A model generated the notes under the pieces. It was not told the DNA's origin and made no database searches. It saw only the letters and a program-made list of their open reading frames with translations. Positions 39,929 to 48,048 of a stretch of 64,000 nucleotides of DNA are shown in pieces. The translations under genes and the position numbers were made by a program. Positions within the stretch are counted from its first letter, which is position 1. Each line of letters begins with the position of its first letter. Source of the DNA: Pseudohongiella nitratireducens (GTDB lineage Bacteria; Pseudomonadota; Gammaproteobacteria; Pseudomonadales; Pseudohongiellaceae); contig NZ_LWHM01000031.1 of NCBI RefSeq assembly GCF_001642735.1, positions 62,001 through 126,000 on the forward strand, given 5' to 3'.

Positions 39929-40466
39929 CACAATCTCCCATTAATGTCTTCAGTCTGGCCAAACCGGCATAAAACCGTGTTTTTGCCGTATTTGGGGAAA
40001 TGCTCTCCAGGCTTGCTATGTCGTCAAAGGTCATTTCCTGAAAAAATTTCAATTCAATTACCATTCGCTGCTCCAGTGGCAGAGCCGCCAGCCAGCTCTG
40101 CAATTGCTGGTTTCGCTGCTGACTTTGTGTTTCAGCGGCCGGGCCAGGCCTATCGTCAACCGTCTCCGTCGATGTCGGCAAAGGATCTGCATCCCGGACC
40201 TTGCGACGTCTGGCCTGGTCTACTGCCCGGTTATAGGCAATACGCATCAACCAGGTCGAAAACTGCGCATCTTGTCTGAACCCTGACAGGTTCTGATAAG
40301 CGCTGAAAAACACTTCCTGCAGTAAATCCTGAGCATCATCAACACTGCCCGTCATTCGTAACCCAAAGTTATAAACCCGCGTTTCATGAGTGCGCACGAG
40401 TGCCTGCCAGGCGTCGGGCTGTCCTTGGATTGCGCGCTGTATTAATGCCAGTTCGGTACGTTCCAT
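39915..40466 (-). CDS. ECF-family RNA polymerase sigma factor
   Basis: The 183-residue protein has region 2 (NFGLRMTGSVDDAQDLLQEVFF, about 32-53, shown here as short pieces of one helix) and region 4 (LPLEQRMVIELKFFQEMTFDDIA, about 130-152). A linker of about 30 residues lies between. It is RpoE/SigW-like in overall layout. It leads a three-gene operon with an anti-sigma factor and an exported protein. Confidence 0.92.
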   Translation of the reverse strand: MERTELALIQRAIQGQPDAWQALVRTHETRVYNFGLRMTGSVDDAQDLLQEVFFSAYQNLSGFRQDAQFSTWLMRIAYNRAVDQARRRKVRDADPLPTSTETVDDRPGPAAETQSQQRNQQLQSWLAALPLEQRMVIELKFFQEMTFDDIASLESISPNTAKTRFYAGLARLKTLMGDCDGLF

Positions 40467-40528
40467 GATCTTCTTTTACCTTGGACGCACCACTTTAGCG
40501 GAAAGTTTGGGGGGAGAGAAAAAGAAAT

Positions 40529-40560
40529 CCCCTGCTCCGGAAAAATCACGAGAGCAGGGG
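40529..40560 (-). terminator. terminator of leuA
   Basis: CCCCTGCTC (40529-40537) pairs with GAGCAGGGG (40552-40560). On the minus strand the stem is followed by a T-rich tract (GATTTCTTTTTC). It lies 63 bases after the leuA stop. Confidence 0.75.
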
Positions 40561-40622
40561 TCAGCCAGGCTTCACGGCTATCTGCTAACCGTTACCTGGT
40601 GTGGTAGTAAAAACGGACGTTA

Positions 40623-42308
40623 TCAGGCAGCATCGCGATTTCTGGCATCCTGAATCAGCTGTCCTGCAGCTCGCAGCAGGGCGTTCAGTGAGGAACTGAC
40701 TATGTCGCGACTGATGGCAACACCAGTGTAGCGCTGCAGACCGTCCTTGAGCTGGATGTAAGTGACCGCCTCTGCATCAGCACCCTGGCCCAGCGCATGC
40801 TCGCCATACTCCATAATTTCAAAATCGACATCGGTTGAACCTTTGATCGCTTCAACAAAGGCATCAACTACACCATCACCTTCGCCCTGAATATTCAGGG
40901 TCTGACCAAAACAATGCAGCTCGGCTTTAAAGTTTTCACGGTCACCCACTTTCTCAAATGCAAAGGTATCGAGTACCACTTCATCAGGGTTACTCAGATA
41001 GGTTTCCTGGAACAGACTCCAGATACGATCAGGAGAAATCTCCTGGCCACTGGTTTCAGCTTCTTTTTGTACCACACGGCTGAACTCGATCTGCAGCCAG
41101 CGCGGCAATTCAAAGCCGAACTTGCTTTGCAATACGTAGGCAACACCCCCTTTACCTGACTGGCTGTTGACGCGAATCACGTCCTGATAGGTACGACCCA
41201 GATCCCGCGGATCAATGGGCAAGTAAGCAATTTCCCAGAACGAGCCTTCCTGATACAGATCCAGGCACTTCTTGATGGCATCCTGATGACTGCCTGAGAA
41301 AGCGGTAAATACCAGGTCGCCTGCATAAGGATGACGGGGGTGTACCTCAATCTGGGTGCAGGCTTTGCTGACAGTGCAGATCTTGTCCATGTCACTGAAA
41401 TCGAGCTTTGGATCCACACCCTGGCTGTACATGTTCATTGCCATGGTGATGATATCCATGTTGCCCGTTCGCTCACCATTACCCAGTAACGTCCCTTCAA
41501 TACGGTCAGCCCCGGCCATCAGGCCAAGTTCGGCGGCTGCGACACCACAACCCCTGTCATTATGGGTGTGCAGACTGATAATGATAGCTTCGCGGTTTTC
41601 CACCTGACGACAGAACAGCTCTATCTGGTCGGCAAAGACATTGGGGGTTGCCATCTCGACAGTGGCTGGCAAATTGATAATGCAGGGTTTGTCTTTGGTC
41701 GGCTGCCAGACATTGACCACTGCGCTGCACACCTCTGCTGCAAAATCGACTTCAGTTCCGGTAAAACTCTCCGGCGAGTACTGAAACACCCACTCGGTTT
41801 CCGGTGCCAAATCCGCATGCTTCTTAACCTCTTTTGCACCTCTGACGGCAATATCAACAATACCGGCCTTGTCAGTCTTGAAGACCTTTTCCCGCTGCAC
41901 CACAGATGTTGAGTTGTAAACATGCACGATGGCTCGCCGCACCCCTTTGAGCGCCTCATAAGTGCGCGCGATCAGCTCCGGGCGCGCCTGGGTCAGCACC
42001 TGCACCGTGACGTCATCGGGAATACGATTTTCTTCAATAAGGTAGCGTACAAAATCAAAGTCCGGTTGCGAGGCTGAAGGGAATCCAACTTCAATTTCCT
42101 TGAAACCGACCTCCACCAGCAAATCAAACATCTGCTTCTTCTGGTTAACGGACATGGGCTCGATCAGCGCCTGGTTACCATCGCGCAGATCCACGCTGCA
42201 CCACCGGGGCGCCTCGCTGATAACCTGGTCCGGCCAAGTGCGATCTGTTAATCCGACCGGCTTGAATGCCGGGTATTTGCGATGATCAAAACGGTTCTGT
42301 TCTGCCAT
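40623..42308 (-). CDS. leuA: 2-isopropylmalate synthase (long form)
   Basis: The 561-residue enzyme starts the leucine branch by condensing acetyl-CoA with 2-ketoisovalerate. The DRE-TIM barrel has DLRDGNQAL near residue 41, HTHNDRGC near 250 and GNGERTGN near 280. A C-terminal leucine-binding regulatory domain allows feedback inhibition. Length and text match the long LeuA type. The ATG at 42308 fits the family; the frame is open upstream into the tandem-repeat leader. Confidence 0.95.
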   Translation of the reverse strand: MAEQNRFDHRKYPAFKPVGLTDRTWPDQVISEAPRWCSVDLRDGNQALIEPMSVNQKKQMFDLLVEVGFKEIEVGFPSASQPDFDFVRYLIEENRIPDDVTVQVLTQARPELIARTYEALKGVRRAIVHVYNSTSVVQREKVFKTDKAGIVDIAVRGAKEVKKHADLAPETEWVFQYSPESFTGTEVDFAAEVCSAVVNVWQPTKDKPCIINLPATVEMATPNVFADQIELFCRQVENREAIIISLHTHNDRGCGVAAAELGLMAGADRIEGTLLGNGERTGNMDIITMAMNMYSQGVDPKLDFSDMDKICTVSKACTQIEVHPRHPYAGDLVFTAFSGSHQDAIKKCLDLYQEGSFWEIAYLPIDPRDLGRTYQDVIRVNSQSGKGGVAYVLQSKFGFELPRWLQIEFSRVVQKEAETSGQEISPDRIWSLFQETYLSNPDEVVLDTFAFEKVGDRENFKAELHCFGQTLNIQGEGDGVVDAFVEAIKGSTDVDFEIMEYGEHALGQGADAEAVTYIQLKDGLQRYTGVAISRDIVSSSLNALLRAAGQLIQDARNRDAA

Positions 42309-42340
42309 GTGACTGCCTGCCTTTTTATCTGCTGTACTAT

Positions 42341-42405
42341 TATCTGCAATATTTATCTGCAATATTTATCTGCAATATTTATCTGCAATATTTATCTGCA
42401 GTATT
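42341..42405. repeat. 13-bp tandem repeat, five copies, in the leuA leader
   Basis: The unit TATCTGCAATATT is repeated five times end to end: four exact copies at 42341-42392 and a fifth with one change at 42393-42405. A partial unit follows. It lies 33 bp upstream of the leuA start codon. Copy number could vary by slippage and change the leader length in steps of 13 bp. Confidence 0.95.
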
Positions 42406-42836
42406 ATCTGCTGTGATCTTGCTAAACGTTATTGTTTACTGACGACCGGTTTAAGTTGAGAGCTGCTTAAGGGTAAAGCTCTTCTTACACCGTGCCTTTG
42501 CTTTTAATTCATGCCGGCCTGGCAAGCTGTCCTGGGCGGGTTTGCCCGACTCCGTTGCCGAATGCCTGTCAATCTGGGTAAGACTGCCGCTTCGTACAAC
42601 CGGTATCGCTCGTCGACACTGCCGCGGGTTGGCCGCCAGCGTCGCCGACATGGTGAATCCCATGCCTGACCGTATGATGCATAGATTACCCATGATGCCG
42701 GAGTGAATCTACCGCTAATTCGCGTCATTTTTGAATAATATTGGACATATTAACTAAAATAATGCCAAATATTAGTTAATCTAATACAGGCCAGTGCTTT
42801 TGATTGGTTTTCACCGACAGTTCAGAGGAAAAATGT
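42406..42836. other. leuA-lrp intergenic region
   Basis: This 431-bp gap between the divergent leuA and Lrp-type genes contains an inverted repeat at 42749-42780 and AT-rich sequence from about 42731 that looks like promoter DNA. I see no convincing gene. The open frames on the minus strand at 42451-42728 have no family features. Confidence 0.5.
42749..42780. promoter_or_regulatory. inverted repeat in front of the Lrp-type regulator
   Basis: ATTAACTAA (42749-42757) and TTAGTTAAT (42772-42780) are perfect 9-bp arms with a 14-nt AT-rich spacer. They overlap a possible TTGAAT/TAAAAT promoter (42731-42736, 42755-42760, spacer 18). The placement suits autoregulation by the adjacent Lrp-type protein. 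Confidence 0.45.
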
Positions 42837-43319
42837 ATGCTGGAACTGGACAAACTGGATCGCAAAATTCTTGCCGAGCTACAAAAGCAAGGAGACATCA
42901 GCAACCTGGAGCTGGCCGAGCGAATCGGCCTCTCCCCGACTCCCTGCGCCAGGCGCGTCAAACGAATGCAGGATGAGGGGCTGATTCTCGGTCAGGTTAC
43001 CCTGCTCGAACCTGCCATGCTGGGGTTGAAGCTCAGCGCCCTGGTACAGGTCAGTATGGATCGCCATACTCCTGACCGCTTTGAACGCTTTGAATCAGAA
43101 ATTCTCAAACACCCGGAAGTACTGGAGTGCCTGCTGATCACAGGGCAGTCTGCCGATTATCAGCTCAAGGTCGTGGTCAGTGATATGGACGAATACCAAG
43201 AGTTTCTGCTTAACACCCTGACTCGGATCGAAGGCGTCGCAGATGTCCACTCCAGCTTTATCATGCGTAAAGTGCTGGACACAACCGCATTGCCCCTGAA
43301 ACACATAGGTGCACACTAA
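42837..43319 (+). CDS. Lrp/AsnC family transcriptional regulator
   Basis: The 160-residue protein has the AsnC-type HTH (LDKLDRKILAELQKQG, then LAERIGLSPTPCARRVKRM, about 4-55) and the RAM ligand-binding domain (about 70-150, with GQSADYQLKVVVSDMDEY). It is close in type to Lrp proteins that respond to amino acids. The ATG at 42837 has AGAGG eight bases upstream. It is divergent from leuA, so control of leucine synthesis is a reasonable inference. Confidence 0.9.
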   Translation: MLELDKLDRKILAELQKQGDISNLELAERIGLSPTPCARRVKRMQDEGLILGQVTLLEPAMLGLKLSALVQVSMDRHTPDRFERFESEILKHPEVLECLLITGQSADYQLKVVVSDMDEYQEFLLNTLTRIEGVADVHSSFIMRKVLDTTALPLKHIGAH

Positions 43320-43389
43320 AACCCAGCTGCCTTAAACCGCTCAAGAACCCGTTTCAGGTTGCTGGTGTCGACCAGGAATTCAATAAGGG

Positions 43390-44244
43390 CTAGAAAAAGT
43401 GCCGGACCTTATCTTTGTAGGAACGACTCATTTTTAATGAGGTTCCACATGACAGGGTCAGATGAAACTCGCCATTGATATGCGAGGAAACCCTTTCAAC
43501 CCGATCCAGATTCACAATCGTGGAGCGGTGAACACGTTGAAACAGGTTGGGATCCAGTGATGATTCCAGCTCTTTCATGGTGGTACGCATAATGTGTGTC
43601 TCGCCCTTAACATGAACACACATGTAATCACCGGCCGCATCAATCCAGTCGATATCTCGTACAGGCACAAATGTGGTCGAGGAACCATCTTTTATGGCCA
43701 GTTTCTCTGAATAACGAACCACCGATTCTTCGTTGACCATCAACTCGGCAACCGCATCCTCGGACCGACCGGTCAAGCGGATCACGACATCCATCAGGCG
43801 CTGCTTCTCAAGCTGATCCCGCTTACCCGCCAAACGCACTGAGACATGATCCAGCGCCTGTTGCAAGCGCTCCTGCTCGATGGGTTTCAGTAAATAGTCG
43901 ACAGCATGCACTTCAAATGCTTTGATAGCGTACTCATCGTAGGCGGTTACAAAAACAACCAGCGGCATATTATCCTGCTGCAGCCGTTCCACCACATCAA
44001 AACCTGACATACCTGGCATCTGAATATCCAGAAAAATCAGATCCGGCTCCAGTTCGGCAATCGCCTCCAGCGCTTCCCGTCCATTTTTACAGGAGCGCAA
44101 CAGCTCGACCCTGCTGTCCTGCTCGAGCCTGACAGCCAACCCTTGTCTGGCCAGTGCCTCATCATCGACGATAAGTGCACGGATGGGCTGCTCTTCCTGA
44201 TTGATTATATGTTCCGCACGATTTTCAGTACTAACCTTGTTCAT
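43390..44244 (-). CDS. LytTR-type response regulator
   Basis: The 284-residue protein has a receiver domain (about 20-140) with DDE, the phosphoacceptor in FLDIQMPG near residue 74, the TAYDE switch and a K in YLLKP. A LytTR DNA-binding domain (about 180-284, IDWIDAAGDYMCVHV, RVHRSTIVNLDRV) follows. It overlaps the histidine kinase gene by 14 bp. AlgR/YehT-like proteins are the nearest class. Targets are unknown. Confidence 0.92.
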   Translation of the reverse strand: MNKVSTENRAEHIINQEEQPIRALIVDDEALARQGLAVRLEQDSRVELLRSCKNGREALEAIAELEPDLIFLDIQMPGMSGFDVVERLQQDNMPLVVFVTAYDEYAIKAFEVHAVDYLLKPIEQERLQQALDHVSVRLAGKRDQLEKQRLMDVVIRLTGRSEDAVAELMVNEESVVRYSEKLAIKDGSSTTFVPVRDIDWIDAAGDYMCVHVKGETHIMRTTMKELESSLDPNLFQRVHRSTIVNLDRVERVSSHINGEFHLTLSCGTSLKMSRSYKDKVRHFF

Positions 44245-45301
44245 AGGGTATTGTTACCGTTACCTGGAATCCTTTCGGTTTTCTCGGCGAGGAACCAAGC
44301 TGATAGGCCTCGCCGTATATTTCCTGCAATCTATCACGAATATTCTTTAACCCGACACCGGTTGATGTCGGGTGATCCGACCCGCCGGGTCCGTTATCCG
44401 CTACTGTAATACATAATTTATCATTCTGACACAATTCTGCCTGAATCCAGATTGTACCGCCTGACTCTGAGCGGGCAATAGCATGTTTAATGGCGTTTTC
44501 GACCAGCGGTTGCAATAACATGCTGGGTACCAGGGCGTCTTCCAGCTCAGACGGCACCTCAAAGTGAACCGTCAGGCGTTCCTCGAAGCGTACTTTTTCT
44601 ATGTGCAAATACAGGTTCAGCGATTCGATTTCATGCAGCAGGTCCACTTTATCAAAGGGGTCGTGCTCCAGCGAGTAGCGCAGGAACTTGCTGAGACGGG
44701 TAATCATGCTGTTTGCCTGATCATTGGACTGCACCATGATCAGGGTAGAAATGGCATTGAGCGTGTTGAAAAGAAAGTGTGGATTTAGCTGATAACGCAA
44801 CATGCGAAGCTGAGCTTCATGCGCCAGCGCTTCAGAACGCAGGCTTTTCTGTTTTTCCCGCTGGAACAGGTGATAATACTTAAGGAAAAAGTACAGCACA
44901 CTCCAGATCAGCAACAAGGTCATCGACACCGGCATCCACTGACTGAAGGTAGCCCAGCCATAACCGATCAGGTCCACTGTCGAACCAAAGTCAGAATCGG
45001 TAATCAACCACTTGATCGGGCGCCAGGCCTGTGAAGCCGCCCAGCAACCGAGCACAACGGCAATCAGGCGCAGGGCCATATTGAAGTCCCAGACAGCACG
45101 GTAGAGGTGGCGAAGCCCGGTAGTCAGCACAATACCAATTGATGCATCAACCAGAAAAACCAGCACGCGTTCCAGGATATATTCGCGGGGTATAAAGGTC
45201 AGGTCCCTGAGAACCAGCAAAGCAATCCAAAGACTCCAGCCAATCAGCTGGAATATCCAGAATTGAATCTCACGACGCCAAAAAGGGTGACTAGGCAACA
45301 T
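44231..45301 (-). CDS. LytS/YehU-type sensor histidine kinase
   Basis: The 356-residue protein has four membrane segments (about residues 10-150) and then the His_kinase domain with LNPHFLFNTLNAIS. A HATPase region follows (PLVENAIKHAI, DNGPGG, GVGLKNIRDRL). There is no large periplasmic loop, so it likely senses a membrane or intramembrane signal. I start it at ATG 45301 because the in-frame ATG at 45322 lies inside the stem of a hairpin. It is coupled to the response regulator by overlap. Confidence 0.85.
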   Translation of the reverse strand: MLPSHPFWRREIQFWIFQLIGWSLWIALLVLRDLTFIPREYILERVLVFLVDASIGIVLTTGLRHLYRAVWDFNMALRLIAVVLGCWAASQAWRPIKWLITDSDFGSTVDLIGYGWATFSQWMPVSMTLLLIWSVLYFFLKYYHLFQREKQKSLRSEALAHEAQLRMLRYQLNPHFLFNTLNAISTLIMVQSNDQANSMITRLSKFLRYSLEHDPFDKVDLLHEIESLNLYLHIEKVRFEERLTVHFEVPSELEDALVPSMLLQPLVENAIKHAIARSESGGTIWIQAELCQNDKLCITVADNGPGGSDHPTSTGVGLKNIRDRLQEIYGEAYQLGSSPRKPKGFQVTVTIPYEQG

Positions 45302-45310
45302 GATGAGAGA

Positions 45311-45340
45311 AGTGGGCAGCATCTCAGAATGCTGCCCACT
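45311..45340 (-). terminator. hairpin between mdh and the histidine kinase
   Basis: AGTGGGCAGCAT (45311-45322) pairs perfectly with ATGCTGCCCACT (45329-45340), giving a 12-bp stem and 6-nt loop. It lies nine bases after the mdh stop. No T-run follows in the mdh direction, so it may attenuate rather than fully terminate. Confidence 0.6.
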
Positions 45341-45348
45341 GCAACAAT

Positions 45349-46329
45349 TTAAGGCAGCAGATGCGAAACGCCATCACGCTCTTCACGCAATTCCTGTTCC
45401 GTCTTCTGCATCAGGTCACGACTGAAATCATTCACATCCAGACCCTGAACAATGGTGTACTGACCGTTTTCGCAGGTCACAGGGAAGGAGTAAATCAAAC
45501 CTTCTTCAATACCATAGCTGCCATCGCTATGAATGCCCATACTGACCACTTTACCGCTTGTACCCAGTGCCCAGTCACGCATGTGCTCAATCGCCGCGTT
45601 CGCTGCTGATGCCGCACTGGACAGGCCACGTGCTTTAATAATGGCAGCACCACGTTGCTGTACATTCGGGATAAAGCTCTCGGTTAACCAGTTCTGATCA
45701 ACCAGCTCCGTTGCCGCTGTGCCGTCCACTTTGGTGTGGTGGATGTCAGGGTACTGTGTCGCAGAGTGGTTACCCCAGATGATAATGCCATCAACATCAG
45801 TGCTTTGCTTGCCAGTCTTCTCAGCCAGCTGTGCGATAGCACGGTTGTGGTCCAGACGCGTCATAGCAGTGAACTGGCCTGGGTTCAGGTCTGGCGCGTT
45901 GCGATATGCAATCAAGGCATTGGTGTTAGCCGGGTTGCCAACGACCAGCACTTTCACGTCACGGCTGGCGTTGTCATTGATAGCTTTGCCCTGCACGGAG
46001 AAGATCGCGGCGTTAGCTTCCAGCAGATCTTTACGCTCCATGCCTGGTCCACGAGGACGGGCACCAACCAGCAGGCAATAGTCCGCATCTTTAAATGCCA
46101 CATTAGGATCATCGCTTTGAACAATGCCCTGTACCAGTGGGAATGCGCAGTCTTCCAGCTCCATGGCAACGCCTTTGAGCGCGTCCAGAGCTGGTGTGAT
46201 TTCCAGCAGCTGCAGGATAACCGGCTGGTCTGGACCCAGCATCTCACCGGCAGCAATACGGAATAACAAGGAATAGCTGATCTGACCTGCTGCCCCAGTG
46301 ACAGCAACACGAACTGGTGCTTTTGACAT
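45349..46329 (-). CDS. mdh: malate dehydrogenase
   Basis: The 326-residue NAD-dependent enzyme has the Rossmann motif [19 protein letters not shown], the mobile-loop arginines in [21 protein letters not shown], and the catalytic histidine in [13 protein letters not shown]. It belongs to the cytosolic-like MDH type found in many beta- and gammaproteobacteria. It interconverts malate and oxaloacetate in the TCA cycle. Confidence 0.96.
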   Translation of the reverse strand: MSKAPVRVAVTGAAGQISYSLLFRIAAGEMLGPDQPVILQLLEITPALDALKGVAMELEDCAFPLVQGIVQSDDPNVAFKDADYCLLVGARPRGPGMERKDLLEANAAIFSVQGKAINDNASRDVKVLVVGNPANTNALIAYRNAPDLNPGQFTAMTRLDHNRAIAQLAEKTGKQSTDVDGIIIWGNHSATQYPDIHHTKVDGTAATELVDQNWLTESFIPNVQQRGAAIIKARGLSSAASAANAAIEHMRDWALGTSGKVVSMGIHSDGSYGIEEGLIYSFPVTCENGQYTIVQGLDVNDFSRDLMQKTEQELREERDGVSHLLP

Positions 46330-46407
46330 TTTTTAACCCTTTGAATAGCAATGTATTTTGTCGCCAAAGACGTGCACGACCTGATAAGAAGGCTGGAAAG
46401 TATACCA

Positions 46408-47457
46408 CTACACGATGAACATGGCATCGCCATAGCTGAAGAAGCGGTATTTCTCTGCCACAGCTTCCTGGTAGGCGGCCATGACAGAGTCCCTGCCGGC
46501 AAAAGCACTGATCAACATCATCAGGGTAGATTTTGGCAGGTGGAAATTGGTGATCATGGCATCCACGACCTGAAATTCATACCCGGGGTAAATAAAAATG
46601 TCCGTTTCGCCTGCGAAAGCGTCTGGTACCCGGTTGTGAACCTGGTGAGCGGCAGCACTTTCAAGGCTGCGCACAGATGTCGTTCCGACCGCGACAACCC
46701 TGCCTCCCCTTGCCCGGCAGGCAGCAATCTGCTCACAAGTCGACTGCGGCACATCAATCCACTCACTGTGCATCTTATGCTCAAGCACGTCCTCTGTACG
46801 AACCGGCTGAAAAGTGCCTGAACCCACATGCAGGGTCAGGAAGGTCTGCTCGACACCTTTCTCCGAGAGTTGCTTGAGCATACCCTCATCAAAATGCAGC
46901 CCCGCAGTAGGTGCTGCAACAGCGCCCGGGTTCTTGTTATACACGGTTTGATAGCGACTACGGTCAGCGGCTTCGTCATCTCTGTCTATATAAGGAGGCA
47001 ACGGCATATGACCGTACTGCTCCAACGCCGTTGTCAGTGCCTCCTGGCAATGGAACTTCAGGTGGAAGAATGCATCCTGCCGCCCCAGCACTTCTGCTTC
47101 CAGCGGTGGCATGTCCGGCTGATCAGACAAAAACTCGATTCGGCTGCCAGCTGCCGGTGACTTGCTGACACGCATTTGCACCAGCGCTTCAGTATCACTT
47201 AACAGGCGCTCAACCAGGATTTCCAGTTTACCGCCCGAGGCCTTGCGGCCATACAGACGCGCGGCCAGGACTCGCGTGTCATTAAAGACCAGCAGGTCGC
47301 CCGGATTAAGCAAATCCATCAGGTCCAGGAATTGCCGGTGCTGAACCTGACCATCATCACGTCCCAGGCACAGCAAACGGCTATGCGTCCGTTCAGATGC
47401 GGGGTAGCGAGCGATCAGGGATTCAGGCAGGTTGTAATCAAAGTCACTGAGTTTCAT
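46408..47457 (-). CDS. queA: tRNA preQ1(34) S-adenosylmethionine ribosyltransferase-isomerase
   Basis: The 349-residue enzyme begins [19 protein letters not shown] and contains [13 protein letters not shown] and [14 protein letters not shown], family hallmarks. It makes epoxyqueuosine in tRNA. The start at 47457 fits the family; the open frame extends 28 codons upstream without support. The usual downstream neighbours tgt, yajC and secDF are not here; mdh follows instead. Confidence 0.95.
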   Translation of the reverse strand: MKLSDFDYNLPESLIARYPASERTHSRLLCLGRDDGQVQHRQFLDLMDLLNPGDLLVFNDTRVLAARLYGRKASGGKLEILVERLLSDTEALVQMRVSKSPAAGSRIEFLSDQPDMPPLEAEVLGRQDAFFHLKFHCQEALTTALEQYGHMPLPPYIDRDDEAADRSRYQTVYNKNPGAVAAPTAGLHFDEGMLKQLSEKGVEQTFLTLHVGSGTFQPVRTEDVLEHKMHSEWIDVPQSTCEQIAACRARGGRVVAVGTTSVRSLESAAAHQVHNRVPDAFAGETDIFIYPGYEFQVVDAMITNFHLPKSTLMMLISAFAGRDSVMAAYQEAVAEKYRFFSYGDAMFIV

Positions 47458-47592
47458 AAGGCTGGCAAGTTTGCCCGAATCGCGATTACTTGCCAAGCAG
47501 CAATTTTCACCAAAGTGTCCCGACATAAAGGGCAATATCAAGCGGGAAGACTGCCTTTCCTGAAATGCCTGCAGGAACTGTGTGTAATAGCA

Positions 47593-47620
47593 TTGTCACA
47601 GCCAGTAATACTGCTATAAT
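47593..47620 (+). promoter_or_regulatory. tRNA-Leu promoter with GC-rich discriminator
   Basis: TTGTCA (47593-47598) and a perfect TATAAT (47615-47620) are 16 bp apart. GCGCCCC follows at once, a discriminator typical of stringently controlled stable-RNA promoters. Transcription would start near 47627, about 20 bases before the tRNA. Confidence 0.75.
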
Positions 47621-47645
47621 GCGCCCCTCTGATTCGCACATCCCT

Positions 47646-47732
47646 GCCGGAGTGGTGAAATTGGTAGACACGCCGGATTCAAAATCCGGTGCTGGTGACA
47701 GCGTGCCGGTTCAAGTCCGGCCTCCGGTACCA
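47646..47732 (+). tRNA. tRNA-Leu (anticodon CAA)
   Basis: The 87-nt gene starts GCCGGAG and ends CTCCGGTA with an encoded CCA. It has a 5-bp anticodon stem (CCGGA/TCCGG) around the loop TTCAAAA, giving anticodon CAA for UUG. A long variable arm and TTCAAGT in the T loop fit the class II leucine tRNA. A T-run follows just after it. Confidence 0.97.
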
Positions 47733-47979
47733 ATCTTTTTCCTTTCTGTTCCTGCTTTCAGCATTTTGCTGTTAGCTGGTCATATGCATTGTCAAAATCA
47801 ATATTATCAGCGCCATTACTGGGTTATTGAACTCATGACTGTACTGGCTGACCTTCTCTCCCAGCACTATTGTGTATTCACTCCTGATCCACCCTACCCC
47901 CGCCAGCGTCTATTATCAGCTGGGCAGTTATTTTCTGACGGCAGATTATCCATAAATTATTAACTCTGTTTTTATTTTT
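47733..47979. other. spacer between tRNA-Leu and the FecA-like receptor
   Basis: A T-rich stretch directly after the tRNA may terminate it. The rest, up to the Fur box at 47980, shows no gene or repeat that I can support. Confidence 0.4.
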
Positions 47980-47998
47980 GCTAATCATTATCATTTTC
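47980..47998 (+). promoter_or_regulatory. Fur box upstream of the FecA-like receptor
   Basis: The 19 bases GCTAATCATTATCATTTTC agree with the Fur consensus GATAATGATTATCATTATC at 16 positions. They lie 51 bp before the receptor start, where they would cover the promoter. Confidence 0.75.
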
Positions 47999-48048
47999 GT
48001 TACTATTCGCGCCGTTCTTTAGAGTTGACTTACGGGAGAAACCTCACC

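Noticed and set aside
42451-42728. Overlapping minus-strand open frames of 74-80 codons between leuA and the Lrp-type gene
   Set aside because: Composition is Arg/Ser-rich without a domain, and no ribosome site was seen; better read as non-coding.
43321-43388. Coding-like minus-strand stretch (ALIEFLVDTSNLKRVLERF) just after the response regulator
   Set aside because: About 25 codons with no start and no family match; too short to call a gene remnant, although codon use looks coding.
47565-47963. Plus-strand open frame across the tRNA-Leu gene
   Set aside because: It runs through the whole tRNA and has no domain; chance frame.
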